A stretch of 64,000 nucleotides of DNA from assembly GCA_049515555.1 (NCBI GenBank), contig JBEKTY010000056.1:1-64000 (forward strand). Direction: 5' to 3'. Made by a program: the position numbers and the translations under genes. This document shows positions 24,977 through 33,410 of the stretch, piece after piece; the first letter of the stretch is position 1; each line of letters begins with the position of its first letter. The notes under the pieces are model-generated. The model was given only the letters and a program-made list of their open reading frames with translations, had not been told where the DNA came from and searched no databases. This DNA comes from JBEKTY01 sp049515555 (GTDB lineage: Bacteria > Planctomycetota > Planctomycetia > Pirellulales > Thermoguttaceae).

Positions 24977-25916
24977 AGTTCGAGTCGTCGGCCCGGTATG
25001 GCGCGTGCAGCGCGGACTTATTGCGGATCCGGGCGGCCCGCTTCCGCCCGAACAGCCCGGGCCGCTCTTCTTCCGCCCGCAGGCCGTAGCCCACCAGCTC
25101 CAGCGTGCTGCGGCGGGCCAGGCGGCCCGCCTTGTCGGTCTCCTTCGACGTTTGATAGACGACCCCGCCGGGCACGTCGTTGGCGGTCATGGCCACGCTG
25201 ACGATCATGCCGCGGGAGTCACGCTGCACAGTCCGCACGCAGGCCGCGGTCTTGGTCACCGCCAGGACCTTGTAGGGCAGGTCCAGGGCCAGCACCTCCT
25301 GCGTCGTCTCGCCCAGCCATTGTTGTCCGCTGGAGTCGGTGGTGGTGCTGGCCCGCTTCAAAACGTACGGCGGCAGCAGATCGCTGTAATAGATGCTCTC
25401 CACCGTGCGACTGCTGGGGCCGGCGAATTCCACCTGCTGCAGACGGCAGTCGATCTGGCGGTCCTCGATCAATACCTGGCTGGCGCCGGCAGGCTTGATG
25501 ACCACGCCGGGTCCGCTGAGCTCGCCGTGGAAGCCCTGGTTGATGAACTGGGGTTGGGCGTCGAGTTGTTTGCCGGCGACCTCGACCCCCACCTCGACCT
25601 CCAGGCACACGCCATCGTCGCCGAGTTTCGCCAACGTGGTCTTGGTCTCGGTGGTGCTGGTGCTGCTGACCAGGCCCGCTGGGTCGAGCGTTTCGGTGAC
25701 CACGCGGACGACCTTCCACGCCCCGGGCTGGAAGCGGCCCCAGGCATGATGCCGGGCCGAAAGCCCGCGCACCGCTCTCACGGCCGAGACCGGTGCCGCC
25801 GCGGCGGGGGCTTGTGCCGCCGGGGTCGGACTGCCCGCCTCCTGCGCCGCCAATGGGCCCGCCACCCAGCCCGTCGCCAGACACAACGCCAGATTCCCGA
25901 GCACCCGCAATGGCAC
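24975..25916 (-). CDS. Secreted protein without recognised domain
   Basis: The 313-residue protein starts at GTG 25916 (GGGAGGG ten bases upstream) with a signal peptide (VPLRVLGNLALCLATGWVAG, cleavage near LAA). The mature part is mostly beta-strand-like, with repeated statements of Thr/Ser-rich strands (VSSTSTTETKTTLAKLGDDG) and a short basic Arg-rich tail (FGRKRAARIRNKS). No enzymatic motif was seen. An ATG frame extends upstream to 26027 but carries no signal-like start. Downstream of it on the same strand only repeats are found. Confidence 0.6.
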   Translation of the reverse strand: MPLRVLGNLALCLATGWVAGPLAAQEAGSPTPAAQAPAAAAPVSAVRAVRGLSARHHAWGRFQPGAWKVVRVVTETLDPAGLVSSTSTTETKTTLAKLGDDGVCLEVEVGVEVAGKQLDAQPQFINQGFHGELSGPGVVIKPAGASQVLIEDRQIDCRLQQVEFAGPSSRTVESIYYSDLLPPYVLKRASTTTDSSGQQWLGETTQEVLALDLPYKVLAVTKTAACVRTVQRDSRGMIVSVAMTANDVPGGVVYQTSKETDKAGRLARRSTLELVGYGLRAEEERPGLFGRKRAARIRNKSALHAPYRADDSN

Positions 25917-26062
25917 GCCTTGCGTCCCTCCCGCTGCCGTCAGTTTACCGCAGAACCAATCTGTGGACAGGATGCGGCCGGGGGGCGTATGTGGGTTTTC
26001 TGGAAATTGCCGGCCCCCGAGTTCCAATTATACCGTTTACGCCGGCTTTGCCATCCAGTTAG

Positions 26063-26175
26063 CCGGGATTATTCACCGGGGCTTGTAGTGACCCGATTTA
26101 TCGGGTCTGGAGGGTGTGAACAGGTCAAGGACCGCATGAATGCGGTCACTACGAACGATTGGCGAATAATCCGGG
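26063..26175. mobile_element. MITE-like element family B (copy 3)
   Basis: The 113-bp element lies in the inverse orientation to copy 1. TTAG flanks both sides (26059-26062 and 26176-26179). Read on the minus strand, the right flank gives the TAA stop of the small lipoprotein gene. Confidence 0.92.
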
Positions 26176-26508
26176 TTAGTGGATTCCCGCCTGGTTGGCC
26201 GTGGGGAAGTTGTCGGCCTCGACCTTCTTGCGGAAGGCCGCTTCGTTGCTGCCGGGAATGATGCCTGCCACGGCGTCTAGCGGCCGCGAGGCGCTGCTGC
26301 AGCCCACCGTTGGAACGAGCATCGCTGCGGCTAGCAGGGCGGAACACGGCAGGCGGTACCTGCCCGGTCCCGTCTCCCTCCGGGAGAGGGCCAGGGTGAG
26401 GGGAACTCGATCATCCGGTCCCCTCTCCCTCCGGGAGAGGGCTAGGGTGAGGGGAACTCGGCGCCGATTCCGCCCCGTGTGCAGAACTCCAGTCATGCCC
26501 AAGGCCAT
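26176..26508 (-). CDS. Small lipoprotein interrupted by two family C repeats
   Basis: The frame encodes about 110 residues ending TANQAGIH. Its C-terminal two thirds has a lipoprotein signal (LLAAAMLVPTVGCSS) and a short mature part. The N-terminus before the signal is two successive translated family C palindromes (VPLTLALSRRERG and VPLTLALSRRETG), which push the signal 35 residues from the start. Candidate starts are ATG 26508, ATG 26496 or TTG 26517, which overlaps the preceding gene's stop. A working lipoprotein may instead start downstream, or export may be lost. The stop codon comes from the target duplication of a family B element. Confidence 0.5.
   Translation of the reverse strand: MALGMTGVLHTGRNRRRVPLTLALSRRERGPDDRVPLTLALSRRETGPGRYRLPCSALLAAAMLVPTVGCSSASRPLDAVAGIIPGSNEAAFRKKVEADNFPTANQAGIH
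26366..26454. repeat. Palindromic repeat family C, copies 7 and 8, inside a gene
   Basis: Two copies in the same orientation (26366-26403 and 26417-26454) are translated in the small lipoprotein gene on the minus strand. Confidence 0.85.
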
Positions 26509-26513
26509 GCTCC

Positions 26514-26801
26514 TCAATTAGGGCCGGGACGCGGCATGGCGATGAAATCACTGGGCGTCCGGGGTTTTTCCGGCGCCGGGGCGAACGGGTTCCACCAGGC
26601 CGATTGGCCCGCGGGGTCCGGCTTGGCCGCCGAGTATTGCGGTGCCGCAAAGCCGGTGGCCTGGCTTCCCTTGGGCGTGCTCGTGGCTTGGCAGGCCGAG
26701 AGCGAAACCAGCAGACCCGCCAGCACGGCTGCAAGGAAGGCCGCCCAGGGCCAGCGGCCCCGGTTCGTAACGGGGACAATCCCGGTTTCGTCGGTAACCA
26801 C
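26514..26801 (-). CDS. Small lipoprotein
   Basis: The 95-residue protein starts at GTG 26801 (GGAG eight bases upstream) and has a lipoprotein signal around residues 17-36 (FLAAVLAGLLVSLSAC). The mature part is short, with WWNPFAPAPEKPRTPSDFIAMP. Similar short lipoproteins of unknown role are common in planctomycetes. The first residues (TDETGIVPVTNRG) derive from DNA that looks like a decayed family A repeat at 26770-26795. It directly precedes, and overlaps, the next small lipoprotein gene, so the two are probably co-transcribed. Confidence 0.5.
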   Translation of the reverse strand: MVTDETGIVPVTNRGRWPWAAFLAAVLAGLLVSLSACQATSTPKGSQATGFAAPQYSAAKPDPAGQSAWWNPFAPAPEKPRTPSDFIAMPRPGPN

Positions 26802-26917
26802 CGGCGGCGCTCCGTTGCGAGAATCTTGGACGAGGCCAGGCGCGATTGCGCTGCACGATTGGGGCCGCGGAGTGTCGCACAAAGCCCCGCCGCTGTCCAG
26901 CCTAATATCTTTTTTTA

Positions 26918-28330
26918 TTACCGCGTGAGCTGGGCTGGCGCCGGGCCCGGCTCGATGGCGGCGGCGGCCGTGGGCGCCCCCTGGCCCTCGGCAAGCGGCA
27001 GGTGCCGGGCTAGCCAATCGGTCTGAGGGCTGGCGGGCAGCACCGCCGAGCCGGCCGGGGCCAGTGCTCGGACCAGGGCGGCCAGCGGCTGCGGCCCCCC
27101 GGCCGGCTGACTGAGCAGGGGGCCCCCGGCCGCCAGGAGGATCGTGCCGGGCTCTGCCCCGGGGCATCGCCCGGCGAGCCGCAGGCCCTGCCAGTCGAGC
27201 CGGAACTCCAGGGCCAGGTAGTCGTATGGCAGCACGTCGGCCGAGCCCGCGGCCCGCGGCGGCCGGACCATCCGCAGGTGCTCGACGACCGCATCGACCA
27301 GCCGTCCGCCGATCCGGCCGGGGGCGCCGGTCAACGTGCCGGCCGCCTCTGCCAGCCGCCCGCCGTGCACCTTGGCCCGCCCGATCGCCAGGTCCGCAGT
27401 GCCAGTGAGTCGGTGTCCGAACTGGCTCAGCAGTTGGCCCAGGTCGAGGTCGAGCAACTGTCCGGTCAGCTCGCCGTCCCAGCCATCGGGCCCCTGGTTG
27501 GCCCAGCCGTAGCCGGAGAAGCGGCACGCCGGGCCCAGCCGTTGCAGCTCCGGCAGGCCGACGGCCATTAGCGCCACGGGCAGTTCACCGCGACCGGTGC
27601 TGAGCTCGAGTCCGCCGGCCGGCGGTGCTACTTGTCGATTGCGGACCACGCGGACCCGGACGGGCTCGCTGCCGGGGGACTGTCCCGATTTTTGTGGCAT
27701 GGATGCCGCAAAAATGGGACTGTCCCCTTCAGGCTCGGCGGCGCCCGTCAGGCGGAAGGCCGCCTGGGCCTGGACACCGCAGGGCAGGGCCCCCAGCCCG
27801 CCTTCCAGCCCGCTCAGGCGCCATAGCCGCTCGCGGTCGAAGAGCTTCACCTCGTCGGCGGTAAGGCGGAGCTCGAGCCCCGGCCCACCCTGGCCCTGCA
27901 AGTAGCGGGCCACGAGCTGCTCCAGGCGGTCGCAACCATCGGCGTCGATCTCCACCGCCGCGGCCGTCAGGACGATCGCCGGCCGCGGCGCCCGCCCCGC
28001 CGCGGCTCGCCCGGGCGCGGCCCCGGCCGAGGCGATCGTGGTCCAGGCGGCCTCCAGCCGGCGGCAACGCAGAATCCAACGGCCGCTTTCCGGGTCCGAT
28101 AGTACGAGCCCTTCGTAGACGATCGTGCCCGGCCGCGGATGCCGCAGCCCCTGGAGGGCAACAGTCAGGCCCAGTTCCCGGCCCAGCCCGGCGGCCTCGC
28201 TGCCGGCGTGCCAGGGGAGCCGCCAGGCGACGCACCAGCCCACCACCGCGGCCGTGGGCACGATGCACAGCAGAAAGAACACGGCCAGGCCGAGCTGTGG
28301 GCTCGATCGGTGCAAGGCGACAGGTACCAT
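26918..28330 (-). CDS. Single-pass membrane protein, possibly AsmA-like
   Basis: The 470-residue protein has one N-terminal membrane segment (about residues 12-35) followed by a large periplasmic-type part. The layout, with repeated hydrophobic beta-strand blocks (GTIVYEGLVLSDPESG, LELRLTADEVKLFD, GELTGQLLDLDLGQLLSQFG, TADLAIGRAKVHGG), resembles AsmA/TamB-related lipid-transport or membrane-assembly proteins, but no signature was recognised. A family A repeat (27675-27727) is translated in frame as GDSPIFAASMPQKSGQSP at residues 202-219. It lies downstream of aroC on the same strand, separated by a family D hairpin. Confidence 0.55.
   Translation of the reverse strand: MVPVALHRSSPQLGLAVFFLLCIVPTAAVVGWCVAWRLPWHAGSEAAGLGRELGLTVALQGLRHPRPGTIVYEGLVLSDPESGRWILRCRRLEAAWTTIASAGAAPGRAAAGRAPRPAIVLTAAAVEIDADGCDRLEQLVARYLQGQGGPGLELRLTADEVKLFDRERLWRLSGLEGGLGALPCGVQAQAAFRLTGAAEPEGDSPIFAASMPQKSGQSPGSEPVRVRVVRNRQVAPPAGGLELSTGRGELPVALMAVGLPELQRLGPACRFSGYGWANQGPDGWDGELTGQLLDLDLGQLLSQFGHRLTGTADLAIGRAKVHGGRLAEAAGTLTGAPGRIGGRLVDAVVEHLRMVRPPRAAGSADVLPYDYLALEFRLDWQGLRLAGRCPGAEPGTILLAAGGPLLSQPAGGPQPLAALVRALAPAGSAVLPASPQTDWLARHLPLAEGQGAPTAAAAIEPGPAPAQLTR
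27675..27727. repeat. Palindromic repeat family A, inside a gene
   Basis: GGGGACTGTCCCGATTTTTG, a short GGCATGGATGCC centre and the inverse AAAAATGGGACTGTCCCC lie within the single-pass membrane protein gene and keep its frame open. Confidence 0.88.
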
Positions 28331-28366
28331 TTGTGCTCAGCACCCTCCGCGCGTTAGGTGCCCGTA

Positions 28367-28431
28367 GGGTGCCACTGCTGGCTTGTCCAGCAGTGTGAGA
28401 AGCACTGCTGGACAAGCCAGCAGTGGCACCC
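28367..28431. repeat. Palindromic repeat family D (copy 3)
   Basis: A near-perfect stem (GGGTGCCACTGCTGGCTTGT... and inverse) lies between aroC and the downstream membrane-protein gene. Confidence 0.88.
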
Positions 28432-28470
28432 AGTGCCGACATATAAGCGGGAAATTCGCAACGTCCTTGC

Positions 28471-29631
28471 TCACTCGCCGCCGTCGGCCAACAGCTTCTT
28501 TCTCGCCATGGCGTAGAACAGGTCCAGGCGCTGGCGGATCTCTTCCAGGTTGTCGCCGCCGAATTTCTCGACCACCGCCGCGGCGATCTCCATCGCCACC
28601 ACGTTTTCCAAAATGCAACTGGCGGCGGCCACCGCGCAGACGTCGCTCCGCTCGTAGGCGGCGGACTCGGCCTCGCGGGTCTTGAGGTTCACCGATTCGA
28701 GCGGCTGGGCCAGCGTGCTGATGGGTTTCTTCGCCACGCGAATCACGATGGGCTGCGAGTTGGTCATGCCCGCCTCCAGCCCGCCGGCGTTGTTGTGCCG
28801 CCGCATGAAGCCCAGCGAGCGGCCGCCGGCCTGACCGGGGTCGTAGCAGATCGGGTCGTGGACCTCGGAGCCGGGCGAGCGGGCGGCCGCAAAACCCAGC
28901 CCGATCTCGACCCCCTTCATGGCCTGCACGGCCATGACGGCGCGGGCCAGCCGGCCGTCGAGCTTGCGGTCCCATTGCGTGTGCGTGCCCAGCCCGTAGG
29001 GCAGGCCCTCGACGCGGACCTCGATCACCCCGCCCAGCGTATCGCCCGCGTCGCGGCAGTGGTCGATAAGCTCCTTCGCCCGCTCGTCCTGGTCCGGATC
29101 GAGCGTGTACAGGATGCTCCGGTCGCGCAAGGGCCGCTGCTCCTGGAGCGTGCCGGGCCGCGGCGGGATGACCAGCGGGCCCACCTGCACCACGTAGCCG
29201 AAGGCCGTGATGCCCAGCGGTGAGAGCAGTTGCTTGGCCAGCGCCCCGGCGGCGACCCGGGCCGTAGTCTCCCGGGCGCTGGCCCGTTCCAGGATCGCCC
29301 GGATCGAGGTTAGATATTTTATCGAGCCGCTCAGGTCGCCGTGGCCCGGCCGCGGCCGGTCCAGGTCGTCCATCTGGTCGATCTTGCAGTCCTTGTTGGG
29401 GATCAAGAGGGCGATGGGGCTGCCCAGCGTCATGCCCCGCCACACGCCGCTGAGGATCTCGACGTGATCGGTCTCGATCTGCTGCCGGCCGCCGCGGCCG
29501 TAGCCCCCCTGGCGGCGCAGCAGCTCGGCGTCGATCTCGTCGCGATCCAACTGCACCCCGGCCGGAAACCCGTCCACCAAGGCCACCAGGGCCTTGCCGT
29601 GCGACTCGCCGGCGGTAAGGTATCGCAACAT
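28471..29631 (-). CDS. aroC: Chorismate synthase
   Basis: The 386-residue enzyme converts 5-enolpyruvylshikimate-3-phosphate to chorismate using reduced FMN, the last common step to aromatic amino acids. The N-terminal signature YLTAGESHG is present. Other conserved blocks are RPGHGDLSGSIKY, the RASARETTARVAAGA motif and the GGLEAGMTN loop. The start is the ATG at 29631 (MLRYLTAGESHG), matching family N-termini; a longer frame to 29661 adds ten unlikely residues. Confidence 0.95.
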   Translation of the reverse strand: MLRYLTAGESHGKALVALVDGFPAGVQLDRDEIDAELLRRQGGYGRGGRQQIETDHVEILSGVWRGMTLGSPIALLIPNKDCKIDQMDDLDRPRPGHGDLSGSIKYLTSIRAILERASARETTARVAAGALAKQLLSPLGITAFGYVVQVGPLVIPPRPGTLQEQRPLRDRSILYTLDPDQDERAKELIDHCRDAGDTLGGVIEVRVEGLPYGLGTHTQWDRKLDGRLARAVMAVQAMKGVEIGLGFAAARSPGSEVHDPICYDPGQAGGRSLGFMRRHNNAGGLEAGMTNSQPIVIRVAKKPISTLAQPLESVNLKTREAESAAYERSDVCAVAAASCILENVVAMEIAAAVVEKFGGDNLEEIRQRLDLFYAMARKKLLADGGE

Positions 29632-30053
29632 TCGATTGCCTGGACGCTGAAAGCGTCGCATATCATGGAATCAGGGTAAGCCGTAGCGGCAGTGGTTTGT
29701 AGCTTGCAGTGCTAGCATTTCGATGCTAGCTGCGTTATTCCCGGTGTTTTATGTGTGCGATGCAGCTCGCAAAATACGGGGCTCTCCGCGATTCTGTGAA
29801 AAGCACGTGTTATAAGCCGCCTAGCGCCACCCTGGGTCCGGGTTTTGAGATTCTACCCGCCTTTCCCCAACCAGGATAGGGCGATTCCGACTCGCATCGC
29901 GTAGCGACGCCATGACGGTAGCCGTGGGTTTCAACCCACGGACTTACTGAACCACAAGCCCTCGACCACACCGAACTCGCCTCGGTGGTAAAGAAGGCTG
30001 GACGGCTTCACGCACGATCCCTTCACGTCCGATCACGATGGGGGCCGCTGCAC
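29632..30053. other. Intergenic region with two hairpins
   Basis: No gene was found. A hairpin GCAGTGCTAGCAT-TTCG-ATGCTAGCTGC lies at 29706-29733, and a CCGTGGGTT-TC-AACCCACGG palindrome at 29922-29941. Either could act on transcripts ending here, but no T-run follows. Confidence 0.55.
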
Positions 30054-30482
30054 TTATCCGCCTTTTTCCTGCCGGAAACTCATGAGTTTCAAGTCGGAGC
30101 AGGCGGCAATTCGCTTGAAATCAACGTCCGTCGTGAAAAGCGAAGCGTTCCTTTCGATGGTCTGTGCGGCGATCAGCGCGTCGATTGTCGAGCACGCAAT
30201 ACCGTGTCCGCGGCACGCATTGCCGATCCGTGCCGCGCGGAGATGCTCGGCCTTGTCTGCCAGCAAGACGGGAAACCCGGCCATCGCACCCTGAAGTCTG
30301 TCGAACTGCTCGGCGCTGCGCACGCCGGAGAGCAATTCCTGGAGGACGATCCCGGGCACCGCCAGCGGTGCGTCGTCGGCAACCAGTCTCCTAAGCGCAG
30401 CCACCAACGGCGGCTCGTCGCCCGCATCCCGCCGTGGGCGGCGCAGTGCGAGCGACAAGATCGACGTGTCCAGAACGATCAT
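30054..30482 (-). CDS. vapC: PIN-domain toxin, VapC family
   Basis: The 142-residue protein starts MIVLDTSILSLAL with the first conserved acidic residue. Later acidic positions are in LQELLSG, STIDALIAAQ and TTDVDFKRIA, matching the four-acid PIN ribonuclease site that needs Mg2+. VapC toxins cleave tRNA or rRNA and are neutralised by VapB. It starts inside the stop of the upstream antitoxin gene (ATGA overlap at 30479-30482), as is usual in vapBC operons. Confidence 0.9.
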   Translation of the reverse strand: MIVLDTSILSLALRRPRRDAGDEPPLVAALRRLVADDAPLAVPGIVLQELLSGVRSAEQFDRLQGAMAGFPVLLADKAEHLRAARIGNACRGHGIACSTIDALIAAQTIERNASLFTTDVDFKRIAACSDLKLMSFRQEKGG

Positions 30483-30679
30483 CGTTTCCTCCGCTCCGCC
30501 TTGTAATCGTAGGAGGGGTCGAAGTCGATCTTGCCGAACAGGTCCAACGCCTTGCGGCGCATGCGGCGCTCGACGTATTCCTGCAGCGCCTGGTTAACGG
30601 TTGCCCTCTTCGTGCGCTGCTTGCCCAGCCGGAGCGCCAGGCAGAGCAGTTTGTCGTCGATTGCGAGATTCGTGGCCAT
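30479..30679 (-). CDS. vapB: VapB-type antitoxin (DUF2191-like)
   Basis: The 66-residue protein has the short N-terminal beta strand NLAIDDKLLCLALRLG and the ribbon-helix-helix-like TKRATVNQALQEYVERR typical of this antitoxin family, followed by a tail that would wrap the toxin (DLFGKIDFDPSYDYKAERRKR). It should bind its own promoter and inhibit VapC. The start is ATG 30679; a frame extending to 30709 has no similarity. It overlaps vapC by four bases. Confidence 0.88.
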   Translation of the reverse strand: MATNLAIDDKLLCLALRLGKQRTKRATVNQALQEYVERRMRRKALDLFGKIDFDPSYDYKAERRKR

Positions 30680-30758
30680 CGTGTTCTCGTCATCCCCCGC
30701 GAATAGCATTCAGGACGGTGCAATTCTACACATAATCCTACACAACGTTCATGGCGAG

Positions 30759-32033
30759 TCAAGGTTTCAGCGTCACCCAGCGGACCAGTTGGCTGACCAG
30801 CAGTTTGCCGTCCCAGGGAGACTCGAAGGCGTTCATCAGGCCCGGCCTTACGCAACGGGCCACGCCGGCCGCGGTGGCGGCTTCGGCGAAGGCCGTAGCC
30901 GTGTGAGGCTCGGCGAAGGCGATGCCCACGGTTTGCACCTTAGGCGAGAGCAGGGGGATGATGTCGCGCCAAGATTCCACTTCGGTGAGGAAGACGGTCC
31001 GCGACTGCACGGCCTCTTTCAGCGACGGCTCGCGGTCCATGCACACGGTCCAGTTGGCGCCGTCGGCCGAGGCCAGGCAGTCGCGGCTCTCGTCCAGGGC
31101 CCAGCGGGCGCGGATCTCCATAATGCGGACCGTGGTGTAGGCGTCTAGGCCCGGCTTGGGCGGCAGGCGCTCGAGCTGCCGGGCGAACAGGGCCCCCACG
31201 TCGGCCAGCGAGAGCCTGGCATTCCGCTCGATGAAGATGGTTTGCGGCGCGGAGCAGCCCCGCTGGTCGAAGGCGGCCACGTCGCGGACCAGTCCGGCCA
31301 CGGCGTCCTCCAGGGGCTTGCCGCCCGATTCCAGCCGCTGGCGGTCGATCAAGGCAATCGAATACTTGGGCCCGAAGACGATATCGACGCAATGCTCGCG
31401 GCGGGGCAGGGCGGAGACGGCCTTAACGGCGGCCTGGCCGCCCCAGATCACGCGGGCATCGGCGGCCAGCGACATGGCGTCGTTCAGCTCGGCGCGGCGG
31501 TAGTCGAACCACACCACGGCCGCGGCGGCCAAGAGATCGCTCCCCCGCAGTCCGCCGGCTTCGGCTTCGCCCAGGACGGCCAGCAGGCGGTCCATGCCTT
31601 GCGGGTCGGCGTAGGCCAGCTTCACGAGGCAGACGTTCTTGGCCAGCAGGGCCGGCACCAGTGAGAAGAGGGGCAGGGTGGGCACATTACCGGCCATCCA
31701 CATGGCCACCAGCCCCTGCGGCTTGGCGGCCAGGAAGTCGCGGCCCCAGGGCTGGAAGCCGTCCAGCAGCTTGGCATTGCCTTGCATGTTCAGATCGAGG
31801 ATCTTTTGCAGATTGGTGCGGCCCAGCCAGGCCGAAAGGAAGGCGGCGCCCTCCAGCGACCGGGTCCGCTGGTCGCGCAGCAAGCGGCGGCCGAAATCAT
31901 CCACCAGGGCCAGCAGGGCCTCGATCGGCCAGGCCCCCAGGCGGCCGCGGGCCGCGTTAAGCTCGCCGATGATCGCCGGCAAAGGCTGCTCGATAGGCTG
32001 GGGGTCGGTGGGCAGGAATCGCGATACGTTCAC
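30759..32033 (-). CDS. LuxC-like acyl-CoA reductase
   Basis: The 424-residue protein belongs to the LuxC/aldehyde dehydrogenase-like family that reduces acyl-CoA or acyl-enzyme to aldehyde with NADPH. Conserved stretches include MWMAGNVPTLPLFSLVPALLAKN and FDQRGCSAPQ, where C260 is the expected acyl-carrying cysteine. It starts at GTG 32033 (AGGGAG five bases upstream), overlapping the LuxE-like stop by a GTGA. The window has no luxAB, so luciferase chemistry is not implied. The pair may make a fatty aldehyde for lipid or surface modification. Confidence 0.8.
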   Translation of the reverse strand: MNVSRFLPTDPQPIEQPLPAIIGELNAARGRLGAWPIEALLALVDDFGRRLLRDQRTRSLEGAAFLSAWLGRTNLQKILDLNMQGNAKLLDGFQPWGRDFLAAKPQGLVAMWMAGNVPTLPLFSLVPALLAKNVCLVKLAYADPQGMDRLLAVLGEAEAGGLRGSDLLAAAAVVWFDYRRAELNDAMSLAADARVIWGGQAAVKAVSALPRREHCVDIVFGPKYSIALIDRQRLESGGKPLEDAVAGLVRDVAAFDQRGCSAPQTIFIERNARLSLADVGALFARQLERLPPKPGLDAYTTVRIMEIRARWALDESRDCLASADGANWTVCMDREPSLKEAVQSRTVFLTEVESWRDIIPLLSPKVQTVGIAFAEPHTATAFAEAATAAGVARCVRPGLMNAFESPWDGKLLVSQLVRWVTLKP

Positions 32034-33241
32034 CGGATCTCCCTGGATTGGGCAAAGGTGTCGCCGCAGCCGCGGATTTCCGCCTGCTCGATCCGCCGCG
32101 TGAAGCGGAAATAGGTGCCGCGCCGCCCGCAGGGGCAATCGTCCACGCCCAACAGCCGGCCTTGATCCTCGGTGAGGATCGCCTGGCCGGGATAGCTGGT
32201 GGGCAGCACGCTGACGACTTCGATGATGCCCGTTTCGCCCGGGGCCACCGGCCGGAGGTCATAGCTGCGGCGGATCAGCACGTCGGCGAAGGCGGGGGCG
32301 TGCTTGTTGCCCGCCGGGCAGTCGACGAACACCGTGCCCACCTGCTCGACCATGCCGTAGAAATCCAGCACGCCTGCCGGCCCACAGCCCAGCACCTCGG
32401 CGGCGCGGCGGTTGAAGTCGTCTTTGGTCACGCTCTGGGCGGCGAGCTTCTTCCAGCCGCCGGAGTGCAAGAGCACGGCCTGGGGGGCGTGGAATTGGAG
32501 GCCCCGCCGCTGGGCCTCGACCAGGAACCGCGACCAGACCAGGAACGTAAAGCCGAAGACCAGTAGCGGCCGCTCGGCGTGCCGCCGGAAGAAGTCGGTC
32601 ACGGCCTCCCAGTCGGCCTCGACGTCGGCGGAAGGCAGGACGCGGGGACTGTCCCGATTTTCGTCCTGGGGACTGTCCCGATTTTCGTCCGACGAAAATG
32701 GGACTGTCCCCTTTACGGGCGTCCCCTTCAAAGACGCCAAACCGAACGTCGTTTGCGAGGCGAAATTGCCGATCCCGCGGATCGCCGCGCCCCGCGCGCT
32801 TAAGGTCTCGCCGGGGGCCACGCTCTCCGGCACGTCTAGTACCAACAGCGGCCGCCGCTCCGGGCCCAGGTGCTCCTTCAGCACCGCCACCAGCGCCCTT
32901 GATTGCCGGAAGGCCGTGGTCTTATCGATCATGATCCGGCTGGCGGCCTGGCCGGTGGTGCTCGAGGACCGCAGCTCGCGCACGATCTTATCTGGGGGCA
33001 CGGCCACCAGCGGCAGGTGCTTGAACGAGGCGGCGGGCAGGGGCGGCACGTCGGCCAGACGCTGCCAGCCCTCGGCCGGACCGCCCAGCCGGGCCAGGAA
33101 CCGCGCGTAGGGCGGGCAGCGCCCGGCCACGTCCTGGCACACCGCCCGCAGGATCGGCAGCAGCCGCGACTCCTTCTCCGCTTGCGGGGCCGCGTACTGC
33201 GGCCCGCGGATCAACTCCTCGATTTGCTGCTCGAAGGGCAT
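32030..33241 (-). CDS. LuxE-like acyl-protein synthetase/acyltransferase
   Basis: The 403-residue protein matches the LuxE family, which activates fatty acid with ATP and hands it to LuxC. The motif SSSTTGQAASRI near residue 90 is the AMP-binding Ser/Thr/Gly loop. LLHSGGWKKL and DFYGMVEQVGTVFVDCP are conserved blocks, with the glutamate and cysteine typical of LuxE. A CPCGRRGTYF zinc-like motif is near the C-terminus. A family A repeat is translated in frame at about residues 177-199 (KGTVPFSSDENRDSP). It is the first gene of the pair; the next overlaps by four bases. Confidence 0.82.
   Translation of the reverse strand: MPFEQQIEELIRGPQYAAPQAEKESRLLPILRAVCQDVAGRCPPYARFLARLGGPAEGWQRLADVPPLPAASFKHLPLVAVPPDKIVRELRSSSTTGQAASRIMIDKTTAFRQSRALVAVLKEHLGPERRPLLVLDVPESVAPGETLSARGAAIRGIGNFASQTTFGLASLKGTPVKGTVPFSSDENRDSPQDENRDSPRVLPSADVEADWEAVTDFFRRHAERPLLVFGFTFLVWSRFLVEAQRRGLQFHAPQAVLLHSGGWKKLAAQSVTKDDFNRRAAEVLGCGPAGVLDFYGMVEQVGTVFVDCPAGNKHAPAFADVLIRRSYDLRPVAPGETGIIEVVSVLPTSYPGQAILTEDQGRLLGVDDCPCGRRGTYFRFTRRIEQAEIRGCGDTFAQSREIR
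32644..32712. repeat. Palindromic repeat family A, inside a gene
   Basis: One half copy and one full palindrome (GGGGACTGTCCCGATTTTCG twice, then CGAAAATGGGACTGTCCCC) are translated in frame in the LuxE-like gene. Confidence 0.9.
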
Positions 33242-33253
33242 AGGCTCGATTTT

Positions 33254-33408
33254 CCCCTCACCCTAACCCGGATTATTCACCAATCGTTCGTAGTGACCGC
33301 ATTCATGCGGTCCTTGACCTGTTCACGCCCTCCAGACCCGATAAATCGGGTCACTACAAGCCTCGTGAATAATCCCGGCTAACCCTCTCCCGGAGGGAGA
33401 GGGGACCG
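33254..33408. repeat. Palindromic repeat family C (copy 9), split by a family B element
   Basis: The left part CCCCTCACCCTAA (33254-33266) and the right part CTAACCCTCTCCCGGAGGGA (33379 on) are the two pieces of one family C copy. They are separated by family B copy 4, with CTAA duplicated at the junctions. Confidence 0.92.
33267..33378. mobile_element. MITE-like element family B (copy 4), nested in a family C repeat
   Basis: The 112-bp element with CCCGGATTATTCACC / GTGAATAATCCCGG ends is inserted into a CCTAACC site. CTAA lies at 33263-33266 and again at 33379-33382, so the 4-bp target duplication is demonstrated by the uninterrupted repeat consensus. Confidence 0.95.
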
Positions 33409-33410
33409 GA

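Noticed and set aside
30759..33241. Bioluminescence operon.
   Set aside because: Only LuxC- and LuxE-like genes occur; luciferase subunits and luxD are absent.
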